A stretch of 38,258 bases of DNA from an uncultured Pirellulaceae bacterium. Lineage in GTDB: Bacteria; Planctomycetota; Planctomycetia; Pirellulales; Pirellulaceae. Under the pieces are notes generated by a model. That model was not told where the DNA came from and made no database searches. It worked only from the letters and a program-made list of their open reading frames with translations. Location: the NCBI GenBank assembly GCA_937928215.1, contig CALFWL010000070.1, positions 1-38,258 of the forward strand, given 5' to 3'. Positions 25,448-32,998 of this stretch are shown in pieces. The position numbers were made by a program, and so were the translations under genes. Positions within the stretch are counted from its first letter, which is position 1; the number at the start of each line of letters is the position of its first letter.

Positions 25448-26116
25448 TTACGGCTCGGGCGGAGCCTCACAATCCCGAACAGGCGCAGCCTCACAATCCC
25501 GAACAGGCGTAGCCCCACAATCCCGAACGGACGCGGCTTCGTTCTCGCTTGCGGTCTTACCGCTCTGCGGCTGGGCCATCGACATTTCAAACTCGCCCGC
25601 TCGTTCGACCACGGTTCCACACGCCTCGCACGTGCGAACCTGTTCTGGACCATTCCAGAACTCGTCCATTACTCGGTGCAAATCCTGATCGATGTGCTTA
25701 AGTCGAAACTCGGCTTCATGAACAAGGTGCTGATCGGCATTACAATACCAGCGCAGTTTGTCGACCGTACCTTCCGGGCGAGGAAATTCGACGATCAAAC
25801 CAAGTGTTCCGCCGGGGCGCTGCGGACGATGCGGAATCAAGCGAGGCAACAACCACATTTCTCCTTCACGAACAATGATGTCGTGCGGATCACTGCCATC
25901 GAGCGGACGAATCCGAACAGCGATGTCGCCCTTCAGCTGGTAGAACAACTCTTCTGTTTCATTGACGTGGTAGTCGTTCCGCGCGTTCGGCCCTTTGGAA
26001 ACAAACACAATCACATCGTCTGCTTCCCGGTAGAATTGCTTGTTCATCACGGGTTCTTTGAACTCATGATCGTGTTCTTGAATCCACTGCATCAGGTTGA
26101 ACGGTTGAGTGACCAT
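25448..26116 (-). CDS. 3-hydroxyanthranilate 3,4-dioxygenase with repeated Cys-containing tail
   Basis: A 222-aa cupin dioxygenase opening the 3-hydroxyanthranilate ring. The start is set at 26116 (MVTQPFNLMQWIQEH); an extended frame upstream is not family-like. Iron ligands lie in NDYHVNETEELFYQLKG and in the LIPHRPQRP strand. Bacterial members carry a second, rubredoxin-like iron site made of two CxxC motifs. Here the first reads WYCNAD, with one Cys missing, and the second CEACG is intact, so the site looks impaired. The C-terminus is extended by three 8-residue units of the VRDCEAAP type. Upstream gene of a pair with kynureninase. Confidence 0.9.
   Translation of the reverse strand: MVTQPFNLMQWIQEHDHEFKEPVMNKQFYREADDVIVFVSKGPNARNDYHVNETEELFYQLKGDIAVRIRPLDGSDPHDIIVREGEMWLLPRLIPHRPQRPGGTLGLIVEFPRPEGTVDKLRWYCNADQHLVHEAEFRLKHIDQDLHRVMDEFWNGPEQVRTCEACGTVVERAGEFEMSMAQPQSGKTASENEAASVRDCGATPVRDCEAAPVRDCEAPPEP
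25464..25535. repeat. Three 24-bp tandem repeats in the dioxygenase 3' end
   Basis: Three adjacent 24-bp units (25464-25487, 25488-25511, 25512-25535) share the core CACAATCCCGAACAGGCG, with few changes in the third. They are in frame with the dioxygenase and encode repeated VRDC-A-P units at its C-terminus. Copy number may vary by slippage. Confidence 0.85.
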
Positions 26117-26199
26117 GTTTGACTCGACAAAAAAATGTTTACACACTCTACATCTGCGACCCACTGCGTTCCGATCGAATCGACTCAGTTCGTGCCGCG

Positions 26200-26545
26200 T
26201 TTGAAAATTGTCAGCTCCAAAGAACCCGACCCTCGATTGTTATGTGTATGGATGATAATGGTTTTCGAGGCGTCTGCGGCAACATGGATTCCGTCTTTCA
26301 GCTCGCCCCGTTCATTGAGCAACCGTCACGCATAAACCAACACACCAAAGTTCGGCCGGAACTCCCGCTGAACAATTTGGTCGATCGGTTTGTAAAGTGG
26401 CTTGTCCGCGGTGAGCAAAAACGAACTTGCTTGGCCACCCGCAGAAAAACCAAGCGAATGAACTTCGTCAAAAACAAGATTCATTCGATGGCCTCATCTA
26501 GCGCGGCAAATGGCGAGCAGATCTCGTTCAAAGACTTGTAACCAA
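26200..26545 (-). pseudogene. Decayed alpha/beta-hydrolase (acetyl-esterase-like) fragment
   Basis: On the minus strand, pieces in different frames spell out an alpha/beta-hydrolase. First comes a fragment with PFAALDEAIE, then MNLVFDEVHSLGFSAGGQAS with the GFSAGG nucleophile elbow, running on to REFRPNFGVLVYA and a stop. After that, LNERGELKDGIHVAADASKT resembles the segment before the acid Asp in acetyl-esterase-like hydrolases. The start and catalytic His region are not found. The fragment abuts dispersed repeat C at its upstream end. It fills most of the gap between the dioxygenase start and the NHL gene end. Not expected to be functional. Confidence 0.65.
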
Positions 26546-26550
26546 ATGGT

Positions 26551-26630
26551 TGCTCAATGGAAACGATTCGCCACCGATCTTACACGAACGAGACGAAACT
26601 GAATCAGGTAGTCTATTGTCTGGCAAGTCT
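26551..26630 (-). repeat. CCGGAT dispersed repeat, copy C
   Basis: The minus strand reads GACTTGCCAGACAATAGACT, then CTGATTCAGTTTCGTCTCGT, then GTGTAAGATCGG, aligning with copies B and D. Its outer CCGGAT ends have drifted to CCTGAT and TTGAGC. It starts exactly at the stop codon of the NHL gene and ends against the hydrolase pseudogene. Confidence 0.75.
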
Positions 26631-27826
26631 TAAACTCGAGTCAACTTTGTCACTCGCCCGCCTTCCACCCACTCGGCCACGATGATGTTGCCCTCCGAGT
26701 CGAAGCAAGCATCGTGCGGGTGCAGAAATTTTCCATCCTGCCATGCCTTCGGATCTTTTCGCATCTGCATTTTGTTGGCCAACAGCTGCTTTCGATATCC
26801 AGCGTCGTCACCCAGACGCGCCACAATGTTGTCGTCCGCATCCATCAAAGTGATGCGTGCCTGAAGTTCTGGCACCAGCATCAAATCGCCTTGAATGTCG
26901 ATGTTGGCGGGCAGAAGAAAGCCATCCATCGTCTTCAAGTGTTCACCTTCAAGCGTCAACCACTGTAGCCGATTGTTACTTCGGTCTGTGATGACGATTC
27001 TTTGCTGATCCGAATCGCGTCGATCAATCCACAAGCCGTGAGGCAACCGAAACTGACCGTCATCGGTACCACTTTTTCCCATCGTGGAAACGTATTTACC
27101 GTCTTTGTCATGGCGATGAATCACCCAAGCTCCATAACCATCGGCAACCAAAAATCCGCCGTCGTCCAGAAACGCAACGTTGGTTGGCTTGTAGTTGTCG
27201 CGTCGATTCCAGACCGAGATAAAATCTTTGTCGTCGCCAGCTGCGTAAAGCGGCTTGCCATCGACCTCCGCTTCCATCGGAGCGCGATGTTCCCAAACCT
27301 CCTCTCCGTCCAGCGTCAATTTTGCGAACACGCGATGACCGACGACCGTCGTGACGTAGATGAATTCCTCGCTGCCTTCTCGCTTGATCTCAAGTCCATG
27401 TCCGCCGCCTTGGCACTTCTGACCGAGACCGAATGACTTGATGTACTTACCTGACGGCTCGAACACGAAAATGGAGGGGTGATCGGACAACTTGGCGTCG
27501 CCCATATGAATGACATAGACTCGACCCTGGCTGTCGACCGCAACGTTATGTGTCACCTGCCAATGAAACTGACCTGGCAATTGAAAATGATCGTGGCTGA
27601 TCTGGTAGTGATAGTCACCTTCACCAACGATCGCTCGACTGTCTGTCTTATCATCGGTGTGGATGGCCGGAGCGGAAACTTGAGCCCGCAGTGCACTGCC
27701 GGCACTAGAGGTGAAGGTCGCTGCACTCGCGACAGTGATGCCTTGGATAAATTTTCGTCGGCTGACGGTAGAATTAGACGAATGTTTCTGGTTCACGGCT
27801 GGCCTCCAGACTTCAGAATGATGCAT
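26630..27826 (-). CDS. Tat-exported six-bladed beta-propeller (NHL repeat) protein
   Basis: A 398-aa protein with Tat signal SRRKFIQGITVASAATFTSS at about residues 23-42, then NHL-type blades: THNVAVDSQGRVYVIH, SIFVFEPSGKYIKSFG, PTNVAFLDDGGFLVADGYG, FRLPHGLWIDRRD and HPHDACFDSEGNIIVAEW. Related planctomycete proteins are often annotated as peptidylglycine-lyase-like, but no lyase residues can be confirmed here. Possible roles are binding or a lactonase/lyase activity outside the cytoplasm. A later ATG nearer the Tat motif is possible. Confidence 0.8.
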   Translation of the reverse strand: MHHSEVWRPAVNQKHSSNSTVSRRKFIQGITVASAATFTSSAGSALRAQVSAPAIHTDDKTDSRAIVGEGDYHYQISHDHFQLPGQFHWQVTHNVAVDSQGRVYVIHMGDAKLSDHPSIFVFEPSGKYIKSFGLGQKCQGGGHGLEIKREGSEEFIYVTTVVGHRVFAKLTLDGEEVWEHRAPMEAEVDGKPLYAAGDDKDFISVWNRRDNYKPTNVAFLDDGGFLVADGYGAWVIHRHDKDGKYVSTMGKSGTDDGQFRLPHGLWIDRRDSDQQRIVITDRSNNRLQWLTLEGEHLKTMDGFLLPANIDIQGDLMLVPELQARITLMDADDNIVARLGDDAGYRKQLLANKMQMRKDPKAWQDGKFLHPHDACFDSEGNIIVAEWVEGGRVTKLTRV

Positions 27827-28107
27827 CTTGTTCAGTTTTAGATCGCAACCACAGGAAATGCACGCCCAACGTTTAACACTGGCAAGCAGTCAATATACCG
27901 ACAATTGAATCCACCAAAGGATAAAACTTGCTTCGCGCAGCATGACCGTCGCCACAGCTTCGCCAAACTGCCATTCGGTGCACGTTGCAAATTCTAGACT
28001 TCGGCGTTGAGTTTGGCTGCCAAGCCTGATCCGCGATTGCTATCAACCAACGCGCCACACGTCACTATCGCGGCTACGAATGAGAGACTTCGAATGGGAA
28101 CTGCCGT
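27827..28107. other. Intergenic region, no gene seen
   Basis: A 281-nt stretch between the NHL gene start and the end of the second sulfatase gene. No frame on either strand has family-like sequence and no dispersed-repeat copy is recognised. The promoter of the NHL gene should lie here. Confidence 0.5.
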
Positions 28108-29571
28108 CTACTTTGTTCCACTTTTCCATAGTTTTATGTTCGTGACATCGTTGGTCGCTTTCGGGCCGCGGGTGCTACGCCCACGCTTGATGTCGGACTC
28201 CAACTGAGCCAAAAGCTGCTCGGCAACGCCTGGCTTTGACTCGTAAAGATTGGTGGTCTCACTGGGATCGTTCTCGATATCGTATAGCTGAGCGATCGGA
28301 GCACCCGATTTTTTAGCCGCGTTCTCCTTTGGTGCGGTCCAACCGCCGGAGCCTCGGGCCAACAACAACTTCCACGGACCAAGCCGGTAAGAGAAGTGGC
28401 CGCTGGACGAATGATGAATCACGCCAGCTCTTGTTGAAACAATCGGCTGGCCAGAGAACGCCGGCAGTATGCTGACACTATCCTCCGCAGCCGCTGGCGG
28501 AATATCCACGCCAAGAATGCTCGCACAGGTGGCAAACAAGTCAGTGTGGCAAACAAGTTGCTCGCTTGCTGAACCCGCTTCAATCTTTCCAGGCCATCGC
28601 GCAATGAAGGGCACGCGGTGGCCTCCGTCCCACAAATCCGCCTTGGACCCACGATAGTGAGCACTCACGTGATGCCCTTGTTTTCGCAGCGCGCGAATAT
28701 CTGCCGACTTTGAGCAGCCGTTGTCGGAAGTAAACACCACCAAAGTATTTTCCGTGAAGCCGTTGCGATCGAGAGCATCCAAAATCTCACCGAAACCTGC
28801 ATCTGTTTCCATCACAAAGTCACCATACTTCCCCAATCCGCTTTTCCCTTGCCACGCTTCAGTTGGCAAGATCGGTGTGTGTGGAGATCCATACGGCACG
28901 TAAAGGAAGAAAGGCTGCGACCGGTCCGACTTGGCTCGTTCTTCAATGTACTCGACCGACTTACGGGTGAGCCGAGGAAGCATATTGATTTCGGCGTCAT
29001 GCATGATCACCTGATCGTTTTCGATCACGCCTTTCATCTCACCGGCATGATGGAACCCATGGAAATAGTCGAATCCTCGCGTTGTTGGACCATCCGGGAT
29101 TTTGCTGCCCACAGGCGCGAGTTTCTTTTTCTTCTTGCGCTTCAAGATTTCGCCGGTCGTTGGATCGGCATATTGAAAATCCAGATGCCACTTGCCAATG
29201 ATCCCTGTGTGGTAACCATGGTCCTTCAGAAAACCCGCCACCGTCAGCCGATCCTCCGCAATTAGATTGGGAGCAAAACCTTGCGTAACGCCTTTTTGCA
29301 GCCGAGTACGCCAACTGTAGCGTCCGGTAAGCAAGCCATATCGAGTTGGCGTACAAACCGATGAACCGGAATGAGCATCGGTAAAGATCATGCCCTCCTT
29401 AGCCAAGCGATCAGCCGAGGGCGTAGGGATCTTGCCATGCTTGGGATTCAGGCACTGGATGTCGCCGTAGCCCAGATCGTCACACATTACGTACACGATG
29501 TTTGGCTTATCTGCATTGGCTCGTGTCGCCAGCGCCGTGAGCGCGCAGAACAGAAGGGCAAGCATTCTCAT
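28108..29571 (-). CDS. Secreted arylsulfatase (S1 family)
   Basis: A 487-aa sulfatase from ATG 29571 (MRMLALLFCALTALATRANA signal peptide). A longer in-frame start at 29640 would put the N-terminus inside repeat copy E and is rejected. Motifs are KPNIVYVMCDDLGYGD (metal-binding Asp pair), SVCTPTRYGLLTGR (C73 is the formylglycine precursor), TGIIGKWHLDF, YGSPHTPILPT and FTSDNGCSKSAD. A KRKKKKK stretch near residue 147 is unusual. It lies outside the galactan cluster, so its substrate is open; S1 arylsulfatase is secure. Confidence 0.9.
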   Translation of the reverse strand: MRMLALLFCALTALATRANADKPNIVYVMCDDLGYGDIQCLNPKHGKIPTPSADRLAKEGMIFTDAHSGSSVCTPTRYGLLTGRYSWRTRLQKGVTQGFAPNLIAEDRLTVAGFLKDHGYHTGIIGKWHLDFQYADPTTGEILKRKKKKKLAPVGSKIPDGPTTRGFDYFHGFHHAGEMKGVIENDQVIMHDAEINMLPRLTRKSVEYIEERAKSDRSQPFFLYVPYGSPHTPILPTEAWQGKSGLGKYGDFVMETDAGFGEILDALDRNGFTENTLVVFTSDNGCSKSADIRALRKQGHHVSAHYRGSKADLWDGGHRVPFIARWPGKIEAGSASEQLVCHTDLFATCASILGVDIPPAAAEDSVSILPAFSGQPIVSTRAGVIHHSSSGHFSYRLGPWKLLLARGSGGWTAPKENAAKKSGAPIAQLYDIENDPSETTNLYESKPGVAEQLLAQLESDIKRGRSTRGPKATNDVTNIKLWKSGTK

Positions 29572-29623
29572 TTGAATTTTTTCTCGTCTGAAATAAAAGA
29601 TTCTTAAACGTGTTTGGCTTATG

Positions 29624-29708
29624 GATTTGCCCGACGACACACCGCCGGATTCGATTTCATCTCGCTAGTTCAAAACCGGTGATCAATCATTTTGATTCGG
29701 CAACTTCA
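29624..29708 (+). repeat. CCGGAT dispersed repeat, copy E
   Basis: GATTTGCCCGACGACACACC is followed by CCGGATTCGATTTCATCTCG and then TTCAAAACCGG, closing with GATTCGG. It matches copies D and F along the whole core. It lies about 50 nt upstream of the sulfatase start, between divergent genes. Confidence 0.85.
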
Positions 29709-30062
29709 CTTTGCAAATCCTTAAACTCTCATCCTGCTGGGTCTTGGCCCTTCTTACTCAAAGCTACTTGCTTCGCACTCGCCAAGAGATAAACGATGGA
29801 TTTAGATACTCGAAACTCAAGTATCTCATAGCCTTATCGTCTTACAATTCCGCAGGTTATTGCTTCGCGAGTGCTTAGGTCACAGAATCGACGAAAGGCC
29901 AGATGAAACACCTCATTTGCAAACTTAATAACGCGAACGCACCCAGACTGCGCGCCAGACCGATTTCGGTTCGCTGACAGCAGCAGGAAAGTACGCTAAA
30001 TTGAACCTCTCGGCATTATTAGCCGTTTTCCATCAAATACCGCTACACAGCTTTCAGCCATC
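29709..30062. other. Intergenic stretch with hairpin and partial repeat
   Basis: No gene is recognised between copy E and exonuclease III. It contains a 7-bp hairpin AGATACT (29804-29810) / AGTATCT (29820-29826). The block GGTTATTGCTTCGCGAGTGCTTAGG spread over about 29854-29878 resembles, on the opposite strand, the AGCACTCGCGAATCAATAA flank of copy B, so a partial repeat copy may lie here. GCACTCGC near 29774 is inverted relative to it. Confidence 0.45.
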
Positions 30063-30824
30063 ATGCAACTTGTCTCATGGAATGTCAATGGAATCCGAGC
30101 CGCAACGGACAAGGGCCTTCGCGAATTTGTCAGCAACGAAACCCCCGATGTTCTTTGCCTGCAGGAAACGAAAGCTCAACCCGATCAGGTGAACACGGCT
30201 TGGCTTGAAGAGCTAGGCTACCGCGGGGTCTGGAATTCGGCCAAGAAAAAAGGCTACAGCGGCACGGCAATATTCTCTCGAGTGGCTCCAAAGAAAACTT
30301 CGATCGGCATGAGCATCGCAGAGCACGACGACGAAGGACGAATCGTCACCGCCGAGTTTGATGACTTTCAACTGGTGACGGTCTACACGCCGAACTCCCA
30401 GCGAGAACTGGCGCGGCTTCCTTACCGTCAACAATGGGACACTGATTTTCTGAAGTGGCTGAAAAAACTGCGTCGCAAGAAACCCGTTATCTTTTGTGGT
30501 GACTTGAATGTTGCTCATCAGGAAATCGATCTTGCCAACCCAAAAACGAATACTCGCAATGCCGGGTTCACTCAGGAAGAGCGTGACGGCCTGACGAGGA
30601 TGCTTGACGCAGGCTTCAAGGATTCGTTTCGCGAATTCGAATCCGGACCGGAACACTATTCGTGGTGGACCTATCGCATGAACTGCCGAGCCCGAAACAT
30701 CGGTTGGCGGTTAGACTATTTCTGCGTGGACGAAAAAATCTGGAGCCACGTGCACGACGCGAAGATTCGACCTGAGATCAAGGGCTCGGACCACTGCCCC
30801 GTAGAGCTGACGCTCAAAGTTTGA
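30063..30824 (+). CDS. xth: Exodeoxyribonuclease III (AP endonuclease)
   Basis: A 253-aa EEP-superfamily nuclease that cuts at abasic sites and trims 3' ends. Motifs are MQLVSWNVNGIRAA at the N-terminus, LCLQETKA (E35, metal ligand), VYTPNSQ, FCGDLNVAH (Asp/Asn pair), NIGWRLDYF and KGSDHCPVEL with the catalytic Asp-His. Normal length for the family. It begins a repair block with sbcD and sbcC on the same strand. Confidence 0.94.
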   Translation: MQLVSWNVNGIRAATDKGLREFVSNETPDVLCLQETKAQPDQVNTAWLEELGYRGVWNSAKKKGYSGTAIFSRVAPKKTSIGMSIAEHDDEGRIVTAEFDDFQLVTVYTPNSQRELARLPYRQQWDTDFLKWLKKLRRKKPVIFCGDLNVAHQEIDLANPKTNTRNAGFTQEERDGLTRMLDAGFKDSFREFESGPEHYSWWTYRMNCRARNIGWRLDYFCVDEKIWSHVHDAKIRPEIKGSDHCPVELTLKV

Positions 30825-30921
30825 AATGATTTGTGGGCGAGCATCTTGGCATCGGCTGGTTTCTCAATCGGGTTTGATCGGTGGCGTTCACTGAGAAGCC
30901 TCACTTTTGCGCGATTATTTC

Positions 30922-31033
30922 AACCGCGAAAGAAACGAAACATGCGAAAACCGTGCTCTTGAAAATAGATTAAAACACCGTGTCAACCGATTCTGACTTT
31001 CGTTCATTTCGCGTCTTTCGCGGTCGCTGATCC
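30922..31033. repeat. 112-bp direct repeat, left copy
   Basis: Identical to 31459-31570 except for 5 positions, at an offset of exactly 537 nt. Its ends are inverted: ACCGCGAAAGA near the left end, and on the opposite strand ACCGCGAAAGA near the right end, each followed by spaced CGAAA blocks. Both copies end in GATCC. It can fold as one long imperfect hairpin and looks MITE-like. Confidence 0.9.
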
Positions 31034-31066
31034 TGTCTTCAACCTCCCGGCAGCAAAGGCCCAACG

Positions 31067-31450
31067 ATGGATGTCCTGTACAAAGACGAGAGCTACCAAA
31101 TCATGGGAGCCTGCTTCGAAGTTTATAAAGAGAAAGGTTGTGGGTTCGTCGAACCGGTTTATCAGGAATGCCTTGAAATCGAACTGGGCCTGCAACAAAT
31201 TCCCTTTACCGCGCAGCTTGATTTGGAACTGGGATACAAAGGGCGACAACTGAAACAAGTTTACAAACCTGACTTTGTTTGCTTCGATAAGATCATCTTG
31301 GAAATTAAAGCGGTATCCAAGTTGACGGACGACCACCGTGCACAGATTCACAATTACGTAAAAGCGACGGGTTACAAACTGGGACTGTTGGTCAACTTCG
31401 GTCACTTTCCCAAAGTCGAGTGGGAGCGAATTGTTCGTGAACAGAAGTAA
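31067..31450 (+). CDS. GxxExxY family protein (PDDEXK_3-like)
   Basis: A 127-aa protein of normal family length. MGACFEVYKEKGCGFVEPVY contains the eponymous GFVEPVY. YKPDFVCFDKIILEIKA carries PDDEXK-like D and ExK residues, followed by DDHRAQIHNYVKATGYKLGLLVNFG. The fold predicts nuclease-like activity, but no biochemical function is established for the family. It starts 33 nt after the left 112-bp repeat and ends 8 nt before the right one. Confidence 0.88.
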   Translation: MDVLYKDESYQIMGACFEVYKEKGCGFVEPVYQECLEIELGLQQIPFTAQLDLELGYKGRQLKQVYKPDFVCFDKIILEIKAVSKLTDDHRAQIHNYVKATGYKLGLLVNFGHFPKVEWERIVREQK

Positions 31451-31458
31451 TTCTCCCT

Positions 31459-31570
31459 AACCGCAAAAGAAACGAAACATGCGAAAACTCTGCTCTTGAA
31501 AATAGATTAAAACACCGTGTCAACCGATTCTGACTTTCGTTCATTTCGCGTCTTTCGCGGTTGTTGATCC
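31459..31570. repeat. 112-bp direct repeat, right copy
   Basis: Same length as the left copy and 107/112 identical by direct comparison. Differences are one base in the left arm, two near position 30 and two just inside the right end. It ends three bases before the sbcD start codon, so it supplies the whole upstream context of sbcD, including any ribosome binding or promoter signals. Confidence 0.9.
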
Positions 31571-31573
31571 ACC

Positions 31574-32998
31574 ATGCCCAAACAATTGCAACTCGACATC
31601 GGCCCGGATGAGGAACCGGCTCGCGGAGAAACCGTTCAAAACGGGACGGCGGATGATGGAGAAAACCGCTACCGAGTTCTTCACACAGCAGATTGGCATC
31701 TGGGTAAAACACTCGATCGTCTATCGCGGGAGGATGAACACCAACGGTTTCTGGATTGGTTATTGGAATCGATCAAGGAACTCAAAGTCGACTGCCTGCT
31801 GGTCGCCGGAGATGTTTTCGACTCGCCCAGACCGCCGCAATCTGCCGAGAAAATGTATTTTTCGTTTCTGGCTCGACTGCACAAAGAAACCAACTGCGTT
31901 GCGGTCATCACATCCGGCAACCACGATTCACCCCGACATCTGGACGCACCTCGGCAGGCACTAAAAGCGTTGGACGTGCATGTCGTCGGCGAACTACCCG
32001 CCGATATAAATGATTGCGTCGTTACGTTACCGGACACAGAACAGCCGCAACTGCTGATCGCGGCGATGCCATTTTTGCGTGACCGCGACATCCGCACGGG
32101 GCAGTTGGGTGAAAGCGCCGAAGAAATCAGCAAGTCACTGCAAGCGGGAATCAAGCGCAGTTACCAAGAGGCTTTGGATGTCTGCAAGGCCATTCGAAAA
32201 AAGCAACCTCAGGCCGCGCTGATGGCAGCCGGGCATCTGACGATCAGCGGTTGTTCGACTCAAGAGAAGAAGTTGCCTGATGGCGAGCTACCGATTCACA
32301 TCGGTGGCTTGGGCGAGGTCGCAGCAGAGACCTTTCCGCCCGAGTTCAGCTATGTGGCTTTGGGACACATTCATCGCAGCCAGTCGTTCGACAAGAACGC
32401 GAAGGGATTGCCACACGTGGCTTACAGCGGCTCTCCGATCCCACTCAGTTTCAGCGAAGCCGGACATCAAAAAACCGTGCGGTTACTGGACTTCGCGGAC
32501 GGCAACTTCGTGGCTCAATCCAAATTGGCAATTCCGACGCGTCGTGAGTTGGTTCAGCTGAAGGTAGCTCGCGACGAACTGACGGAAACACTCGCATCAT
32601 TTGCTCCCCCCACGGCCGAGCTGGAAACGTGGGTCGAACTCGTAATCGAAACCACACGTGAGCACGAACCGCTGCACGAACTGGTGGAAAGCCTGACCGC
32701 CGATTCCAACTACCGGGTCGTCAAGACGGTCGCTCAATGGGTTGGCGAAAACGCTCGCTTGAGCAACAACGATCTCGGGTTGCCCGCTGACGAACTTGAA
32801 AACGTGCTTGCTGATCCGCGAGAAGTATTCAGTCTGCGGCTGGAACAAGAGATCGGCCTTGATGAAGACGAGCGACTGCAACTTCAGACGGCGTTCGACG
32901 AACTGATCGACCTGCAAGCTCAACGGGACCCGGACGACGCATCCCACTTCAAGGTTGCCGCTCCACACATGCGCACGGGCAAGGCGGCCACCTCATGA
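31574..32998 (+). CDS. sbcD: Exonuclease SbcD (Mre11-type)
   Basis: A 474-aa metallophosphoesterase, the nuclease subunit of SbcCD, which processes hairpins and double-strand ends. Motifs are VLHTADWHLGKTLD, LLVAGDVFDSPRPP, VITSGNHDSPRHLDAPR, MAAGHLTISG and YVALGHIHRSQSF. About 33 N-terminal residues before VLHTADWH are extra and acidic; family members usually start close to this motif, so translation might begin elsewhere, though no better ATG is seen. Overlaps sbcC by ATGA. Confidence 0.94.
   Translation: MPKQLQLDIGPDEEPARGETVQNGTADDGENRYRVLHTADWHLGKTLDRLSREDEHQRFLDWLLESIKELKVDCLLVAGDVFDSPRPPQSAEKMYFSFLARLHKETNCVAVITSGNHDSPRHLDAPRQALKALDVHVVGELPADINDCVVTLPDTEQPQLLIAAMPFLRDRDIRTGQLGESAEEISKSLQAGIKRSYQEALDVCKAIRKKQPQAALMAAGHLTISGCSTQEKKLPDGELPIHIGGLGEVAAETFPPEFSYVALGHIHRSQSFDKNAKGLPHVAYSGSPIPLSFSEAGHQKTVRLLDFADGNFVAQSKLAIPTRRELVQLKVARDELTETLASFAPPTAELETWVELVIETTREHEPLHELVESLTADSNYRVVKTVAQWVGENARLSNNDLGLPADELENVLADPREVFSLRLEQEIGLDEDERLQLQTAFDELIDLQAQRDPDDASHFKVAAPHMRTGKAATS

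Larger units (their letters stand above)
30922..31570. mobile_element. Candidate composite unit: repeat - GxxExxY gene - repeat
   Basis: A 649-bp unit made of two 112-bp repeats in direct orientation bracketing a single small nuclease-like gene. It sits between xth and sbcD and ends 3 nt before the sbcD ATG. Near identity of the two copies suggests recent duplication, gene conversion or selection. No transposase is encoded and no clear target-site duplication is seen, so mobility is inferred. Confidence 0.5.

Noticed and set aside
25464-25535. Possible CRISPR array
   Set aside because: The units are contiguous 24-bp tandem repeats without spacers and lie within a coding sequence.
25370-26122. 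250-aa plus-strand frame opposite the dioxygenase, with repeated SLTIPNRR units
   Set aside because: The repeats are the antisense reading of the 24-bp tandem repeat; the opposite strand holds the real cupin enzyme.
26119-26541. 140-aa plus-strand frame between the dioxygenase and NHL genes
   Set aside because: No family signal, and the opposite strand shows a decayed alpha/beta-hydrolase.
28108-29640. Longer sulfatase start at 29640
   Set aside because: It would add 23 residues before a good signal peptide and start inside dispersed repeat E; ATG 29571 fits better.
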